Below, piece by piece: positions 1 through 10,353 of a stretch of 64,000 nucleotides of DNA; positions within the stretch are counted from its first letter, which is position 1, and each line of letters opens with the position of its first letter. Source of the stretch: Incurvaria masculella (taxonomy: Eukaryota; Arthropoda; Insecta; Lepidoptera; Incurvariidae). Under the pieces are notes generated by a model. That model saw only the letters and a program-made list of their open reading frames with translations. It was not told the origin of the DNA and searched no databases. The translations under genes were made by a program, and so were the position numbers. The DNA is taken from contig OX335649.1 of NCBI GenBank assembly GCA_946894095.1, positions 12,604,001 through 12,668,000 on the forward strand, in the 5' to 3' direction.

Positions 1-172
1 CCTTAATACCCGCATAAAAATAAGCTGCCGCTCCCTTTAGGTAGGCGGGGAGTGCTCCCTTTTTTATTTCCTCTGACCAAGCATATCTTGCAGCTATGTT
101 TTCAAAGGAATATAGAAACTCTTCCACATTGTCCTGGCCATCGCCCCCAAATTGAGACATAATTCTCTCCAT
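1..172 (-). CDS. gypsy-like LTR retrotransposon gag, N-terminal end, cut by window edge
   Basis: The minus strand is open from an ATG at 172-170 to the window edge, 57 codons with no stop. The frame reads a polar start, then VEEFLYSFENIAARYAW, then LPAYLKGAAAYFYAG. That order (EEF-hydrophobic-F, a central W, then LxxYLKGxAxxFY) is the layout of the gag/capsid segment of Ty3/gypsy-type retrotransposons, which builds the virus-like particle. The 200-bp LTR at 479-678 lies upstream on the same strand with a leader of about 300 nt between, so the order LTR, leader, gag is coherent. Whether the rest of gag and pol is intact lies outside the window. A paralogous domesticated gag is possible but unlikely given the adjoining LTR. 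Confidence 0.72.
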   Translation of the reverse strand, partial: MERIMSQFGGDGQDNVEEFLYSFENIAARYAWSEEIKKGALPAYLKGAAAYFYAGIK

Positions 173-478
173 TTTTCAGAATAGAACCCTAATCAAACCC
201 TACATAGGAAAAATAGCACCACACCAATTAATGTTCAAGATGAGAATACACACATGAGTTCACAATGTTCAAGAAGAAATACTCACCAAGGAAAGTCCAT
301 ATTCCCAACCCTTTATATACTAACACCCGACGTTTCTGGGCGTCGTCTCCTTCGCACCGTGCGCTACACGTGCAGCAGCGGTAGCCCGAGCAGCAGTGGT
401 ACGCGAAGCAGCGCAGGCCTTCTACGGCCTAAACTTCGACTCCTCCGACGATCTAGGCGATCTAGGCGCCTCCACCAA
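173..478 (-). other. retrotransposon leader between 5' LTR and gag
   Basis: This is the untranslated leader of the minus-strand element. Directly after the LTR end (...GACGTGACA) the minus strand reads T-TGGTGGAGGCGCC. Primer binding sites start with TGG, the complement of a tRNA 3' CCA, one or a few bases after an LTR, so this is the likely primer site, although I cannot name the tRNA. The region contains short GC-rich tandem motifs (a TCTAGGCGATCTAGGCG-like doublet near 451-470). Short frames on the plus strand here are not believed to be genes. Confidence 0.5.
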
Positions 479-678
479 TGTCACGTCTTGGCGTGCTCGG
501 GGGTGGCGTAGCTCAGTGAAAATCCAGATCATCGGGAACCAGAACTTTATTTGGCAAAATTATTTTCTAAAAACAAAACTCTCTCCGATCCGCTTTTTCT
601 AGTCTCTCTTCGAACACGGAACTGTCATTTTTTTTAAACTATTCTATTTTATTTTTATGTGCATGGCCTGGCATGACA
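479..678 (-). mobile_element. 200-bp LTR (5' LTR of the gag-bearing element)
   Basis: On the minus strand the block starts TGTCATGCCAGG and ends CAAGACGTGACA, so it has the TG...CA ends of an LTR. It is the exact reverse complement of 2376-2575 over all 200 bases that I compared, including an A8 run. It contains an AATAAA poly(A) signal (in CAAATAAAGTTC). It precedes a primer-site-like TGG and a gag frame, which fixes it as the 5' LTR of an element that runs leftwards out of the window. Confidence 0.8.
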
Positions 679-2100
679 CCTATTATGTACAAACATAATT
701 ATCCCAAAATTCAAAAATATCCATTTGGTCTTAACCGTGACATATTTGGAATAATTCTGAATGCGAATAAATCTAGGCTAGTAATTATTTTGAATCTGTT
801 CCTGTTAGGAATATATTATAATTTTATTTGATTGCCTATTATTTTTACTGATTAAGTTTGTGTGTACGAGAAGGGTCTCAAGTATATAAGTTTGTAGAAT
901 TGTTGAATTATTTTAATTTCATGGTCTACTCAGAGCATTTTATTCTTGGAGTAAATAACGATGGGGTCGATGTGCGGTAACTTCCGGTTAGAATTTGCAA
1001 CGTACTAGGGTCTATTTTATCTAATTTCATCTGACTGAAATGTATAGATATATTGATTCGATTATGTTCATATTCATATTTAGTTTTCTCTGAAGAAAAC
1101 ATAGATAACTTCGGTAGCACACCCAGGTGTAGGCGAAAACCTTCGTATCCAATAATATTGCATTCAGAATGTTCGAAATGAAAGGTATCATCTCATTTAT
1201 TAAATATCGTTTTCACTCTTTGTATTACCTTTCTTTAGCATAATATTATCCTAATTTGGTTGTCATCCATGGATGATTTTTGTACTTAAAATAATTATGT
1301 TTGTACCATAGCTATAATCATACATATTTTTTAATTATAACTCTAGTAATAACTCTAGATAACATAACATAAGTATGTTTTCCTTTGATTTCATCCGTAA
1401 CTTTAAATAATATTCTAGTGAAATAGACCAAATTTTATTTAATTCAATATTATTAATTGATTTATTTGTAATATTTTGGCTTATGTGCCATCGTCCATAC
1501 CTGATTAGGTTTATCATATTAGTTAAATAAATAGAATAATTTTACGTAAGTACATGTATTCTATTAAGTAGTATCATCTTAGTAAATAGACAAAGGACTC
1601 GTAAGACTTAGTCTAATATGTTGTTGTGTGATGCCATCGAGTTTGGAACGCGCTACCCTCCGATGCTGGGTGCTGAGCTTCAAAAGCACGCTGGTCCTCG
1701 GCGTTCGCTCGGTCGTCTTCGAGTCGGCGGCTGGGAGCGTCTTCAGGCTGGAGTCATGCACTCATCAACCAACCGGAAAAAAATCGGGACGAAGCAAACA
1801 GGACGAAGCAAATGTTTAAGGAGCCCGTATGGCTCTAGCTTTCTATCTCAGGCCTATAAAAGATTATGTTTAACTATGTAGAATAATTTATGTTGTGGGT
1901 TGTGAAGTTTAAAATAATTCATGTTACAAAGTGACGTATGACAACCTGTCAAACGTCTAGTCTGTCCGGCCAGCGGCCAGTCTCAGAAGACAGCATACAA
2001 TGATCCATAGAGTTTCAAGTCTTCTGTCACAGAGTTGATAGTAAGTAACGGCCACACAAGGCAATTACTTCATAGGTCTGTAAGGAGTCATAGAGTATAG
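679..2100. other. no gene recognised between two inverted LTRs
   Basis: AT-rich sequence with many stops in all frames. A more GC-rich patch at 1625-1800 holds overlapping frames of 60-87 codons on both strands with no motif I recognise. It could be diverged internal sequence of the LTR element that ends at 2575, but nothing shows this. Confidence 0.4.
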
Positions 2101-2360
2101 AGTATATATTATAAATTGTTACTAGCTTCTTGCGAGCAGATCTAGTGATCGTTTTCTATAAATATAAATGTCTGTCTGCTCGACTGTCAGGTCAAGGATT
2201 CTGACTGAGATTTTGACGAGGTTTTACTCGGTCAAACTGTGTTCACAAATGAATATGGGACACAGGGCCCCACTCGGGCAGTTCTTGAAATTAGTTAGCA
2301 AATACTCCTCGAAGTTTTGGGACCTCAGAACTAAACTTGGTGGAACATAAACTAATTTGT

Positions 2361-2375
2361 AAAGATAGGGAAGGG
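2361..2375 (+). mobile_element. polypurine tract
   Basis: AAAGATAGGGAAGGG lies immediately before the TG of the LTR at 2376. A purine run abutting an LTR is the plus-strand primer of an LTR retrotransposon, so the LTR at 2376-2575 is a 3' LTR, or a solo LTR that kept its upstream flank, of a plus-strand element. Confidence 0.6.
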
Positions 2376-2575
2376 TGTCATGCCAGGCCATGCACATAAA
2401 AATAAAATAGAATAGTTTAAAAAAAATGACAGTTCCGTGTTCGAAGAGAGACTAGAAAAAGCGGATCGGAGAGAGTTTTGTTTTTAGAAAATAATTTTGC
2501 CAAATAAAGTTCTGGTTCCCGATGATCTGGATTTTCACTGAGCTACGCCACCCCCGAGCACGCCAAGACGTGACA
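2376..2575 (+). mobile_element. 200-bp LTR, inverted identical copy of 479-678
   Basis: TGTCATGCC...GACGTGACA, identical to the reverse complement of 479-678, with the same AATAAA. It is preceded by a polypurine tract and not followed by a gag leader (next bases GTTACATACAG), so it is a 3' LTR or a solo LTR. The flanks (AAGGG left, GTTAC right) are not a target-site duplication, so this copy is not a clean solo insertion. Identity of the two LTRs points to recent activity or gene conversion. Confidence 0.75.
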
Positions 2576-2586
2576 GTTACATACAG

Positions 2587-2700
2587 CGATCCCACGTTCT
2601 TACGGAACATTAGATTCTTTATACATTAAATAAATGGATTATTTTGTATGGAAAGTCTAACGTTTTAGTTAGAGTTTTAATCAGAAGAAAGATATTAAAC
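2587..2700. repeat. dispersed repeat fragment, inverted partner near 61735-61846
   Basis: The segment with CCACGTTCTTACGGAACAT and TTTGTATGGAAAGTCTAAC recurs in reverse complement at about 61735-61846 with the same order and spacing. It is an unclassified dispersed repeat. No coding potential was seen. Confidence 0.55.
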
Positions 2701-2962
2701 ATTTTTGTTTATTTCAATCTCATTAATTATTTCCCAAATGCCTATTGCATTGACGATGTTTCACATTTGGAGTCCTTAGTGGTAAGATCCAAAAGTTTTC
2801 CATTCTATACATCACTACAAATGTGGCCACATAACCTGCCATTGCCACGATGTACGTAATTACTTACTTTGCTGTTTATTGTTTCTCTTTTCTAACAATT
2901 TTGGACCCAAGAGCGCAAAGCTGCCGGAAGCGTTAATTTCTGCATACTGGGTCGGAGCTACG

Positions 2963-3012
2963 CCACAGTACAGGTAAGCCGTGCTCATGAAGGGAAGGTT
3001 CTGGCATGGTAC
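2963..3012 (+). repeat. SINE body fragment
   Basis: Contains GCCGTGCTCATGAAGGGAAG and then GGTTCTGGCATGG, which match the central body of the SINE at 10666-11035. Only about 50 bp is left. Confidence 0.55.
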
Positions 3013-5103
3013 TGTAAACCCCCAGATCCCCCTCCTAAATAATCTCCTAGCCTACATAGCTTATACATATCTAACCTAAGTTATGTCCTTATATTTCCCT
3101 TGGATACATCCTACCTATTTACCATGTATCCATCGTCCCATTTGTTCTTCCCATTTGCTCGTGATCGTCCTATATGCTTTCCTTATTTACATTACATAAC
3201 CATTCGTCTAATATATTCCCATTTACTGTTTCCTGATTTGCTCACGTTCAATCTAGTTATTCGACTACATTACTTGCTTAGGTAACATGTATTCTCCTTG
3301 ATATTGTTGTCAGACCCTCATTGTTGCTATACCCTCCTCCTGTACCTAGCTGTCTGTCTCTTTCGGTTCTTCTAATCAGTTCCTTTCTCTCTATCTTAAC
3401 CTAATACATAATCTCGCTCTCTCTCTCACACACACACGCACACACATACAAGCACAAATCTGAATTGATTGGAATAGAGCACTTCAGCATGCCCAGAACT
3501 TTAAAAAAAAATTACCCCATGGGGTAAATGGTGAGCATCATCCGTGGCACTGTTATCCCGCGACCCCACATGATCGCCTTCCTGCCTTCAGGCTGAATAT
3601 GCGACCTCTGCTTCAAAAAGCGGCGGCCAACGATCCTGAAAATGGAGCCTCTGAACACCAAGGTTCAATTGCCGTGTAGGGAGATATGAGTTTATGTGAT
3701 CCATTTATACCAATTGGGGTATTGGATTTACAACATGACCACTATATATTTTGAGTGTCCACTGACCACGTCAAGTGCGACACATTAGGTATCACAATAA
3801 TGTTCGTTTTGTCAGCCGATCAAACGGTGACGTAAAACTACGGCGGGTGACCATAGTTACGAATCTGTCTTGTACCAGCCCACATGAATGTAGGACATAC
3901 CTCAGACCCTCCCATCTCCCATTACTAAGCATGGACATAAGGGTAGTTTCGTGAACTGCCACTTTGAAGATTTTCGCGCCAGGTGACATCAGCCATACGC
4001 GTTGCCAAGCCTTTCCTGGACTCAGGGTAGGTCATGAGAGTGTCTCCACATTTTCACGGTTCCGACACTCGGCAGATCGTGGTAAAGCCAATAAAGGCTT
4101 TCAGAAGAGCTGATAGAAACAGCAGTTCAAGATAAGCGGTTATCCGCAGTCATGACAAACCCTCAAGGTTGTCGACTAATTTAAGCAGGAAAACAGGAAG
4201 TTTCCTGCGAAACTTACACTGAGCTCAATCCAAAACGGATATGCCTTCAGATTTTGTATTTATTAAGATAGTCAACCTGGTCGCCGGTTGTCGAGCGAAT
4301 CAGGGTATGGCCTCCGCCTTCCTCTCCAGCGAGGTGAAATTTTAATATTGGAACATGACTCCCAGGTCTAAATGACAACAAATTTAAAGTACGGTGACAT
4401 AGTGTCATTTATGTTCAAAAATATTCGGTATGTATTGTATTATCGTAGTGTAGTTTTATTGTGATAATGCCAATACTATATTTTTCTTTCATGGTTCTCT
4501 AGGGTTTGACTGAGTATGAAAGGTTTAATAGGTTCCGGCTCCTTTCAGTATAAAGGGGTACCGCCCAATCTAACTTGAGGCTCAATTTCAGGATCCGCAG
4601 CTTCTCGGAATGTTCGTTAGTGATGCTACATTTACGTTTAAGGTACAATCAATCTGGCATGGAACCTCATAGAGATCCCAGACCCGACCGATGTCCCGTA
4701 ATGCCTCGTTTTCTGGCTGCACTGCAAACAAAAATCCACATAGCGTGCGCAAATATGAGGATTAGACATGCTTCCCACAACAAAACATCCATCGCCTTAA
4801 CATTTCTGTGACGAAATATCGTTTCATTCTTTTGTAGCTAGCTAGATAGATTTTGTCTAGAAAAGCGAACCGGTGCTCGTGACTGTTCCGTCGCCCACAC
4901 TACGGACTCCCGGTCCTACTATTCAACACTGATCCTAAAAATTTAATATCTCTCTGGTTCAGCGTGCGCTGACGCACTCCCTCATTTCACCCACACCCAA
5001 ACACTCCTTCTCATGCTTCTGGAGGTAAGAACCCACTGACATGAATACCCTCCTTTGTCCTCCTCGCACGACCGCACGTGTTCATCATCCTTCATTCTTT
5101 ATT
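3013..5103. other. no gene recognised; scattered repeat-like sequence
   Basis: About 2 kb with no coding exon that I can support. It holds a CT/CA microsatellite at 3413-3450 and a GC-richer patch at 3530-3680 around a palindromic ACCCCATGGGGT. Another patch at 3790-4010 has a 65-codon minus frame without known motifs. All look like old transposon remnants. Confidence 0.4.
3413..3450. repeat. CT/CA microsatellite
   Basis: A run of CTCTCTCTCT passes directly into CACACACACACGCACACACA. Simple sequence. Confidence 0.8.
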
Positions 5104-5950
5104 CATTCTTGTCCCACGTGAAACTTGACCTAGAACCCTCATCCATGCCAAGGCACATTTAATACACTCCTAAGCCCTTCCAAAATATAGTCCACATAAA
5201 TCAAACACAGAAACCCATCCTCCTGTGAGGCGAGATTTTATTCCACGTAAAAACACAGCCTGTAACCCTCATCCGAGCAATCGGACCTTTAATACCCACG
5301 TAAGGCCCCTCCTGAATATTGTACACATTATTCGAACACAGAAAACCCTCCTCCTGTAGAACGAGATTTTATTCCACGTAAAACCACAGCCTGTAACCCT
5401 CGTCCGAGTCGACGAACCATCATTACACACGCGAGGTCCTTCCTGAATATAGTACAAATTATCTGAGCACAAAAGAATCCTCCCCACGGTAACCAGATAT
5501 TTTATTCCACGTAAAACTTTACCTAGAGTTGTATAATATCTCCTTCCATACTATTCGTAATTCAAAATGAAGTACATCCGCATGTCTAATCCTTCATCCA
5601 ATGCGCTTGCGCATCTTCCAGGCCGCGCGAGCTTCGATATACAATCAATACATATGCCGTCGGCTCACCCACACGGGGCCCTTCCTGAATATAGTACAAA
5701 TTATTCGAGCACAAAAGAACCCTCCCCACTGTAACCAGAGATTTTATTCCACGTAAAACTTAACTTAGAACTTTATAAAATCTCCCTCCATACTATTCGT
5801 AATTCAAAATTGCAGTACGTCCGCATACCTATTCCTTCATCCAATGCGCTTGCACATCTAACAGGCCGCGCGAGCTTTGATATACAAACAATACATATGC
5901 CGTCGGCTCACCCACACGGCGAAACTGTTAGTACAGAATATAATCCTAAA
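5104..5950. repeat. complex tandem array, about 131-bp then about 242-bp units
   Basis: The anchor ATTTTATTCCACGTAAAA starts at 5235, 5366, 5498 and 5741, with a diverged copy near 5109. The first spacings are 131 and 132 bp. The next is 242 bp, because those units add a segment with CCAATGCGCTTGC and ATATGCCGTCGGCTCACCC, present at 5598-5680 and 5835-5920. So a short unit was amplified, then a longer derived unit. Shared phrases include CTGAATAT.GTAC and AACCCTC.TCC. It may be internal to a larger transposon. Frames across it are chance. Confidence 0.8.
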
Positions 5951-6655
5951 TATAATTCGGTATCCCGTGCTAGAAGCCCCTCCTCGCAGTTTGCAACCTC
6001 TTCTTGTCCCCAAAAATATGTACAGACTTACCAAGGTCCAGTGCCGTCCATTCTTCACTCTATTTTAATAAAAGCTGCTTGCAAATCTACCTACTCTGCA
6101 AGAAAACATAGATTATTTAGCTAACTCATCTCGTTCCTAAATTTGCGCTTTCGCTACTTTCTCAAACCCAATGACCCGTTTTCAATGTCCCCAAAAAGAA
6201 TCTAAACGAGGGAAAGGACTTTGCAGAAGCAAATCCCATAGTAAGACACTCCCGCGTACGTAACACTACGCGCCGTAAGCCCTAAATAGTGGCATACTGC
6301 CCCAGAGACTCGCTCGCCACCGACTGACCCCGGGACGCGCGCGCTTTGCCCGTGCTCGCCTGCGCTTCGCCCCTCCCATGGAATCCGCCATTTTTGAGTG
6401 GTCATGCGCACTCTCCCCTTTCCCCCGCTCATTGTTCTCCTCAGCACTCCTCCGCCTAGATCAGCCATGTTCTTGTGCCCAGGGTCATACCTCCCCTCTG
6501 CGCCCCCTCTTCGCCCCTCGGCCAGCGATTTCCTTGATTTATGTTTATACAGGTGTCCGTTAAAGTAAAACTATTATTTTTACTTGTCGCTAAGCGGGCA
6601 GCAACGCAACTTTCATATGCCTATAGGACGCTACCTTGTTGTATTTATATATCAT
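5951..6655. other. GC-richer spacer, no gene recognised
   Basis: 6240-6530 is more GC-rich than its surroundings, with long pyrimidine runs and frames of 60-90 codons on both strands, but without a family motif or splice pattern that I trust. It may continue the element holding the tandem array. Confidence 0.35.
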
Positions 6656-6684
6656 GTTTTGAGTGTGGAGGCTAGCCGTCCACA

Positions 6685-6772
6685 GCACCTAAATCTTTCG
6701 GGAATGCGGTGTATTGGGCTAATATCATAACGGTAGTGGTGTGACCATGTCAGGCTGGTATCAGCCTGTCAT
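6685..6772 (+). repeat. SINE tail fragment
   Basis: CAGCACCTAAATCTTTCGGG and then GGGCTAATATCATAACGGTAG match the 3' part of the SINE body. It lies directly before a complete 5S-headed SINE, a tail-to-head pair. Confidence 0.65.
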
Positions 6773-6780
6773 TGTCAGCC

Positions 6781-7150
6781 TCAATAGCCCAGTGGCGCGA
6801 CACTTCGGCGATCGCTCTCCGAAGTTAAGCAACGCTGGGTCCGGTCTGGTCTTGGATGGGTGACCATTCGACTGTTGAGAGAGGCTGGCCGTGGTTCGGA
6901 TTCCACGGTAAACTGTAGGTCCCCTTCCTTACTAGGTGGTAGGGTTAATCCCGCCCGGGTTGGTACCATCGCATTGGATGAACGATGGTCGAAGCGGCAA
7001 TGAAAATTGTCCGTGTTTTCCATCTAGTTCAATGTAGCCGAGCAATATAAGGAAGGTCCTGGCATGGCACCTAGTTTCCATGTGGTGTGTTGGGCTAATA
7101 CCATGACAGAAGATGTGGTATTAGCCATCCATGTCCAGTCACATAAAAAA
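6781..7150 (+). mobile_element. SINE with 5S rRNA-derived head (SINE3 type)
   Basis: The first ~110 bp contain CCGAAGTTAAGCAACG and CTTGGATGGGTGACC at the spacing seen in 5S rRNA genes, where these are the internal A-box and C-box promoter read by TFIIIA/TFIIIC for RNA polymerase III. The body follows from about 6893: GGTTCGGATTCC, CCTTACTAGGTGGTAGGG, CCCGCCCGGGTTGGTACC, ATCTAGTTCAATGTAGCC, AAGGTCCTGGCATGGCACC and TGTTGGGCTAATACCATGAC. It ends CCATGTCCAGTCACATAAAA with an A-rich tail. This is the best-preserved 5S-headed copy. SINEs are non-coding and move with LINE enzymes. Confidence 0.85.
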
Positions 7151-7356
7151 AAGGTTGCATAAAAAAAATGCGTCGACGACCCTGGTTGAAAATGTTTTAA
7201 AGATTCCTGCAGCAGTGAGTCCCTTAGTAGATAGATGAAGTAACATAAAAAAAACCGGCCAAGTGCGACTCGGACTCGCACACGAAGGATTCCGTACCAT
7301 CGTACAAGATTTAACGCAAACAAATCACGTTTTTTGTATGGGGTCCTCCTATTTTT

Positions 7357-7939
7357 AACCGACTTCAAAAAAGGAGGAGGTTATCAATTCGTCTGTATGT
7401 TTTTTTTTTATGTTTGTTACCTCATAACTTTTGCCTGGGTGAACCGATTTTGATGATTATTTTTTTAAATGATAGCTAGTGCTTCCCAAGTGGTCCATTT
7501 TAATTTGGTTAAGTTCTGACAATGATATCCATGAGAAAATCATAAAAGTCTTAAATTTGTATTAAGATGTGCGCGACAAATGGACGAATAACTCAATATA
7601 ACGCCAACCGATTTCGGTGATTCTTTTTTTATTGGAAAGGACGTGTACAAATTAGTAAGTGTACATCAGATTCACTAAAAATAAACAAAAAAAAAATTAA
7701 CAAAAAAAAATAACCGACTGCAAAGAAAAAGCACTAAAAAGTAAAAAATAATTTTCATTTTTGAAGTTACGATTTCTGTTATTTTTTGAGTCGGTGTAAG
7801 CCAAGGTTAGGTTAGGTTAGGTTCTCTTGATTGGCGCAGCGCGTGCCCGGCTGACGCCGACTCAAAAAATAACAGAAATCGTAACTACAAAAATGAAAAT
7901 ATTTTTTTACTTTTTAGTGCTTTTTCTTTGAAGTCGGTT
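7357..7939 (+). mobile_element. composite MITE, AACCGACTTCAAA ends, copy 1
   Basis: Starts AACCGACTTCAAAAAAGGAG and ends CTTTGAAGTCGGTT, giving terminal inverted repeats of about 13 bp. TATTTTT on both sides is a possible target duplication. The right 230 bp is a fold-back module (7712-7939). The left ~330 bp holds CCTGGGTGAACCGATTTTGA, TGCGCGACAAATGGACGAAT and TTGGAAAGGACGTGTACAAA. The same two modules occur in the same order in the copy at 16585-17139, so this is one element, not two chance neighbours. It has no open frame and is non-autonomous. Confidence 0.8.
7712..7939. repeat. fold-back module with TTAGG repeats in its loop
   Basis: Arms of about 90 bp (7712-7802 and 7851-7939) pair almost throughout: GCACTAAAAAGTAAAAAATA against TTTTTACTTTTTAGTGC, and GATTTCTGTTATTTTTTGAG against CTCAAAAAATAACAGAAATC. 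The loop holds AAGGTTAGGTTAGGTTAGGTT and then TTGGCGCAGCGCGTGCCCGG. The second copy has the GC part but not the TTAGG run. Confidence 0.8.
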
Positions 7940-8150
7940 ATTTTTTATGTAAAATTTTTTTTTACCCAATTGTTTTGTTTTATCTATTTGCTGTTATAGC
8001 GGCGAATTAAATACACACTATGTGGAAATTTAAGCTGCCTACGTATTACGGTTCATGAGATACAGTCCTTTGGCAAACGAACGGACGGACGGACGGACAG
8101 CGGAATGTTAGTAATAGGGTTCCGTTGGCACCCTTTGGGTACGGAACCCT

Positions 8151-8772
8151 CAAAACGATGACCAAAACCATTTATTTCCTGTTTCGGTGAAAAAAAAGTA
8201 TTTAATATTCCGACAAAATTTTGTCAATGCTCCGTAAGATCACGTGACGCTTAACAAACATCGTTGCGCTGCACAAAACTTCTTTTCATAAATGTTCCCA
8301 GAGTTTGGTTTTTTCAATTTTATTGTGAGGTTTTCGATACAGTTACAGCCTCTAAAGCAGTGCAGGTATTAATAAAATCACTCCAGAGCCTTAAAAACAT
8401 TAAATTATTATACATATCCTCGTACTAATATTCAAAAACTAGTGCAAGAACTCGTTAAGTTTCTTTGTGGATTCTTCTTTACTGAGTTGATCGAATCCGC
8501 GGATTTAGCGTAGTTTGACTACCAAAAAAGTTTAGAATGAAATAAAAAAAATACAGTGGATTGCGGGCTAACATAAAAATAGCTGCACGATTTTATAACA
8601 AGGAGTGCAGTCGTCAGTAAGTGATTAAGGAGGTCAAAATAGGCTATTTGGGTCTACTTTTCTCGATAGATTAAAAGTGATGGTAAAATATCAGTTAAAT
8701 AAGTGTTTTACTTACGAGAATACATTTTGAATACAATCAATTAATATGTTGATTCTGATTATTAAAAGATTC
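8151..8772. other. no gene recognised
   Basis: AT-rich sequence with stops in every frame. It may be interior of the element whose end lies at 8773-8816. Confidence 0.35.
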
Positions 8773-8816
8773 CAACGAATTGAGATCCTCCTCCTTTTTT
8801 TGAAGTCGGTTAAAAA
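8773..8816 (-). mobile_element. solo element end, TTTTTAACCGACTTC type
   Basis: On the minus strand it reads TATTTTTAACCGACTTC, an A run, GGAGGAGGATCTCAATTCG. This matches the left end of the MITE at 7357, but the interior to its left differs. Similar ends lie at 23604-23646 and 31648-31690. Confidence 0.6.
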
Positions 8817-10254
8817 TACCCATCGAACTTACGATAATATGGCATTGTAATACGCATAATTATACGTATTAATACGAGCATTAATGCAAGTTTAAAGACA
8901 CCTTTTATGTGGCCTTTTTGCAGTTCGTTCGGGCTGATGATGCAAAGCCATCTTCAGGGAGAGGGTGGTCTTTTCCGCCAAAGCCAAAGTCTGAAACAAA
9001 ATATCAGATTGCTTAACCATCCTCTACCATGTTACTGTAACTTCCAGGTCCAACTACTGGCTATTTCTGACGCGAAGCCAAAACCCCGTCGTGTTTTCAG
9101 CGCTGGGTCTGTTCCCGTTGGACCTAACTACGTTTGGATCTGTGAGTACACACACATTATTTAAAGCTGGCGTGCTATTTTTTTAATTCTTTCAAATCAC
9201 CCACAGCCAGCGATTAGCAATGCGGTCTTGCTGCTATCTAAACGAGATTAAAAAAATACGAAACTGCGTTTTTAGCGATCAGAATCGCAGCAATTTGGTA
9301 GCGATGTGAAAACGGTAAATGTCGTTATACATTAGCTAAATAAGTCATATTTTTTACTTACTGGCGTTGATCTGTATGAAATAGTCATAGCACTATGTAT
9401 CACCTCGCCGTCGACCTGTCAATGGGAGGGTGTGACAGCATATACTTGTTTTAATGTTCTAGATAACCCTAACCCCTTATTTCAGCAGACACGCCATTAG
9501 CACAGAACAAATTGGATGCAATTGATCTCAAAATTAATTGGGTATTTGGCTATATTTTTTTAATAAAAACCATGTGACAAACTCAAAACCTTATGAGACG
9601 ATGAAATGTATGTCACATAAATTATCAATGAAATACGATTTTGAGTAGGATCGTAAGTGGAAAGTTAAAATTTGCTACTAAACATTGTGAAATGATGATG
9701 GAAGTATGGGGCTTTAAGTACTTCTAGTACCAAGGAATGTGATATGCATGTATGTGTAAATTACGTGAAGCAAGGACATCTTAATTAAAGAAAGAGGCCA
9801 GTAAAAAGAACGCTTAGTACGAAAAAGTGTTACTTGTAGTTACTTACTTCTAGCACCTACCATTATAGATCGTGCCATTGACTGTACTATGCATAATTCT
9901 TGTAGTGTGCTCTACCGATTGTGTTAACATTGCAATACGCAAATTGCCAGTAACTTATGTTATGGGCCGAAAGATTTAACAACTTGGAACCCTTCTCTTT
10001 TGTTTCAGATTATTCGAACCGGTTATTCATTCTTCTCAGTACTAAAGCAAGTCGATACTGAATAGATATGCGGATAAGATGAAGCAAGATTTTATCATGC
10101 ATGTGTTTTATTTAGCACATGATCCAAACATGATGGGTTTGGATTTAAAAAGGTTTGCTACCGAAGGGAGCACGTGTTTGCCCGAGTAATGGAAATCAGA
10201 AATAAAACAATGGTCGTTTTTAATTTTCTTCTCAAAGATTCGAATTAGGAATCC
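8817..10254. other. no gene recognised; partial copy of a tRNA-bearing repeat at 9730-9960
   Basis: 9733-9822 (AAGGAATGTGATATGCATG, GAAGCAAGGACATC, AGTAAAAAGAAC) matches the end of the repeat at 48683-49042. Further right, the minus strand of 9905-9935 reads ACAATCGGTAGAGCACAC, which resembles a tRNA D-arm. An 85-codon plus frame at 8907-9164 has no recognisable motif and no intron signals. Confidence 0.4.
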
Positions 10255-10312
10255 GTCGTTCGTTGTTCGGATTCCATGCTAAACTGTAGGTTCCTTACCT
10301 ACTAGACTTTTT
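10255..10312 (+). repeat. SINE body fragment
   Basis: GTTCGGATTCCATGCTAAAC, then TGTAGGTTCCTTACCTACTAG. This is the start of the SINE body, cut off after about 55 bp. Confidence 0.5.
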
Positions 10313-10328
10313 TTTATGTAACTGGACA

Positions 10329-10353
10329 TTTTATTTATTTATTTATTTATTTA
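10329..10353. repeat. (TTTA)n microsatellite
   Basis: Five or more TTTA units. Such tails are common at the 3' ends of non-LTR retrotransposons, here read on the minus strand. Confidence 0.7.

Larger units (their letters stand above)
7253..8150 (+). mobile_element. palindrome-headed dispersed repeat, split by a MITE
   Basis: Left part 7253-7356: CCGGCCAAGTGCGACTCGG, ACTCGCACACGAAGG, ATTCCGTACCATCG. Right part 7940-8150: GTTATAGCGGC, TACGGTTCATGAGATACAG, (GGAC)n, CAGCGGAATGTTAGTAATAG, GGGTACGGAACCCT. The halves align with the continuous copies at 32411-32659 and 50633-50906, so 583 bp was inserted at 7357-7939. GGGTTCCGT near one end and ACGGAACCC near the other are inverted. I recall this family as widespread in Lepidoptera but cannot name its class safely. 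Confidence 0.75.

Noticed and set aside
1625..1800. Possible retrotransposon integrase or LINE segment
   Set aside because: GC-richer with open frames on both strands but no catalytic or zinc-binding motif.
3041..3285. Pyrimidine-rich stretch with a 61-codon frame
   Set aside because: Low-complexity sequence leading into a CT/CA microsatellite; no gene evidence.
6811..6890. A genuine 5S rRNA gene
   Set aside because: The 5S-like part is incomplete, is followed directly by the SINE body and recurs in other SINE copies, so it is a SINE head.
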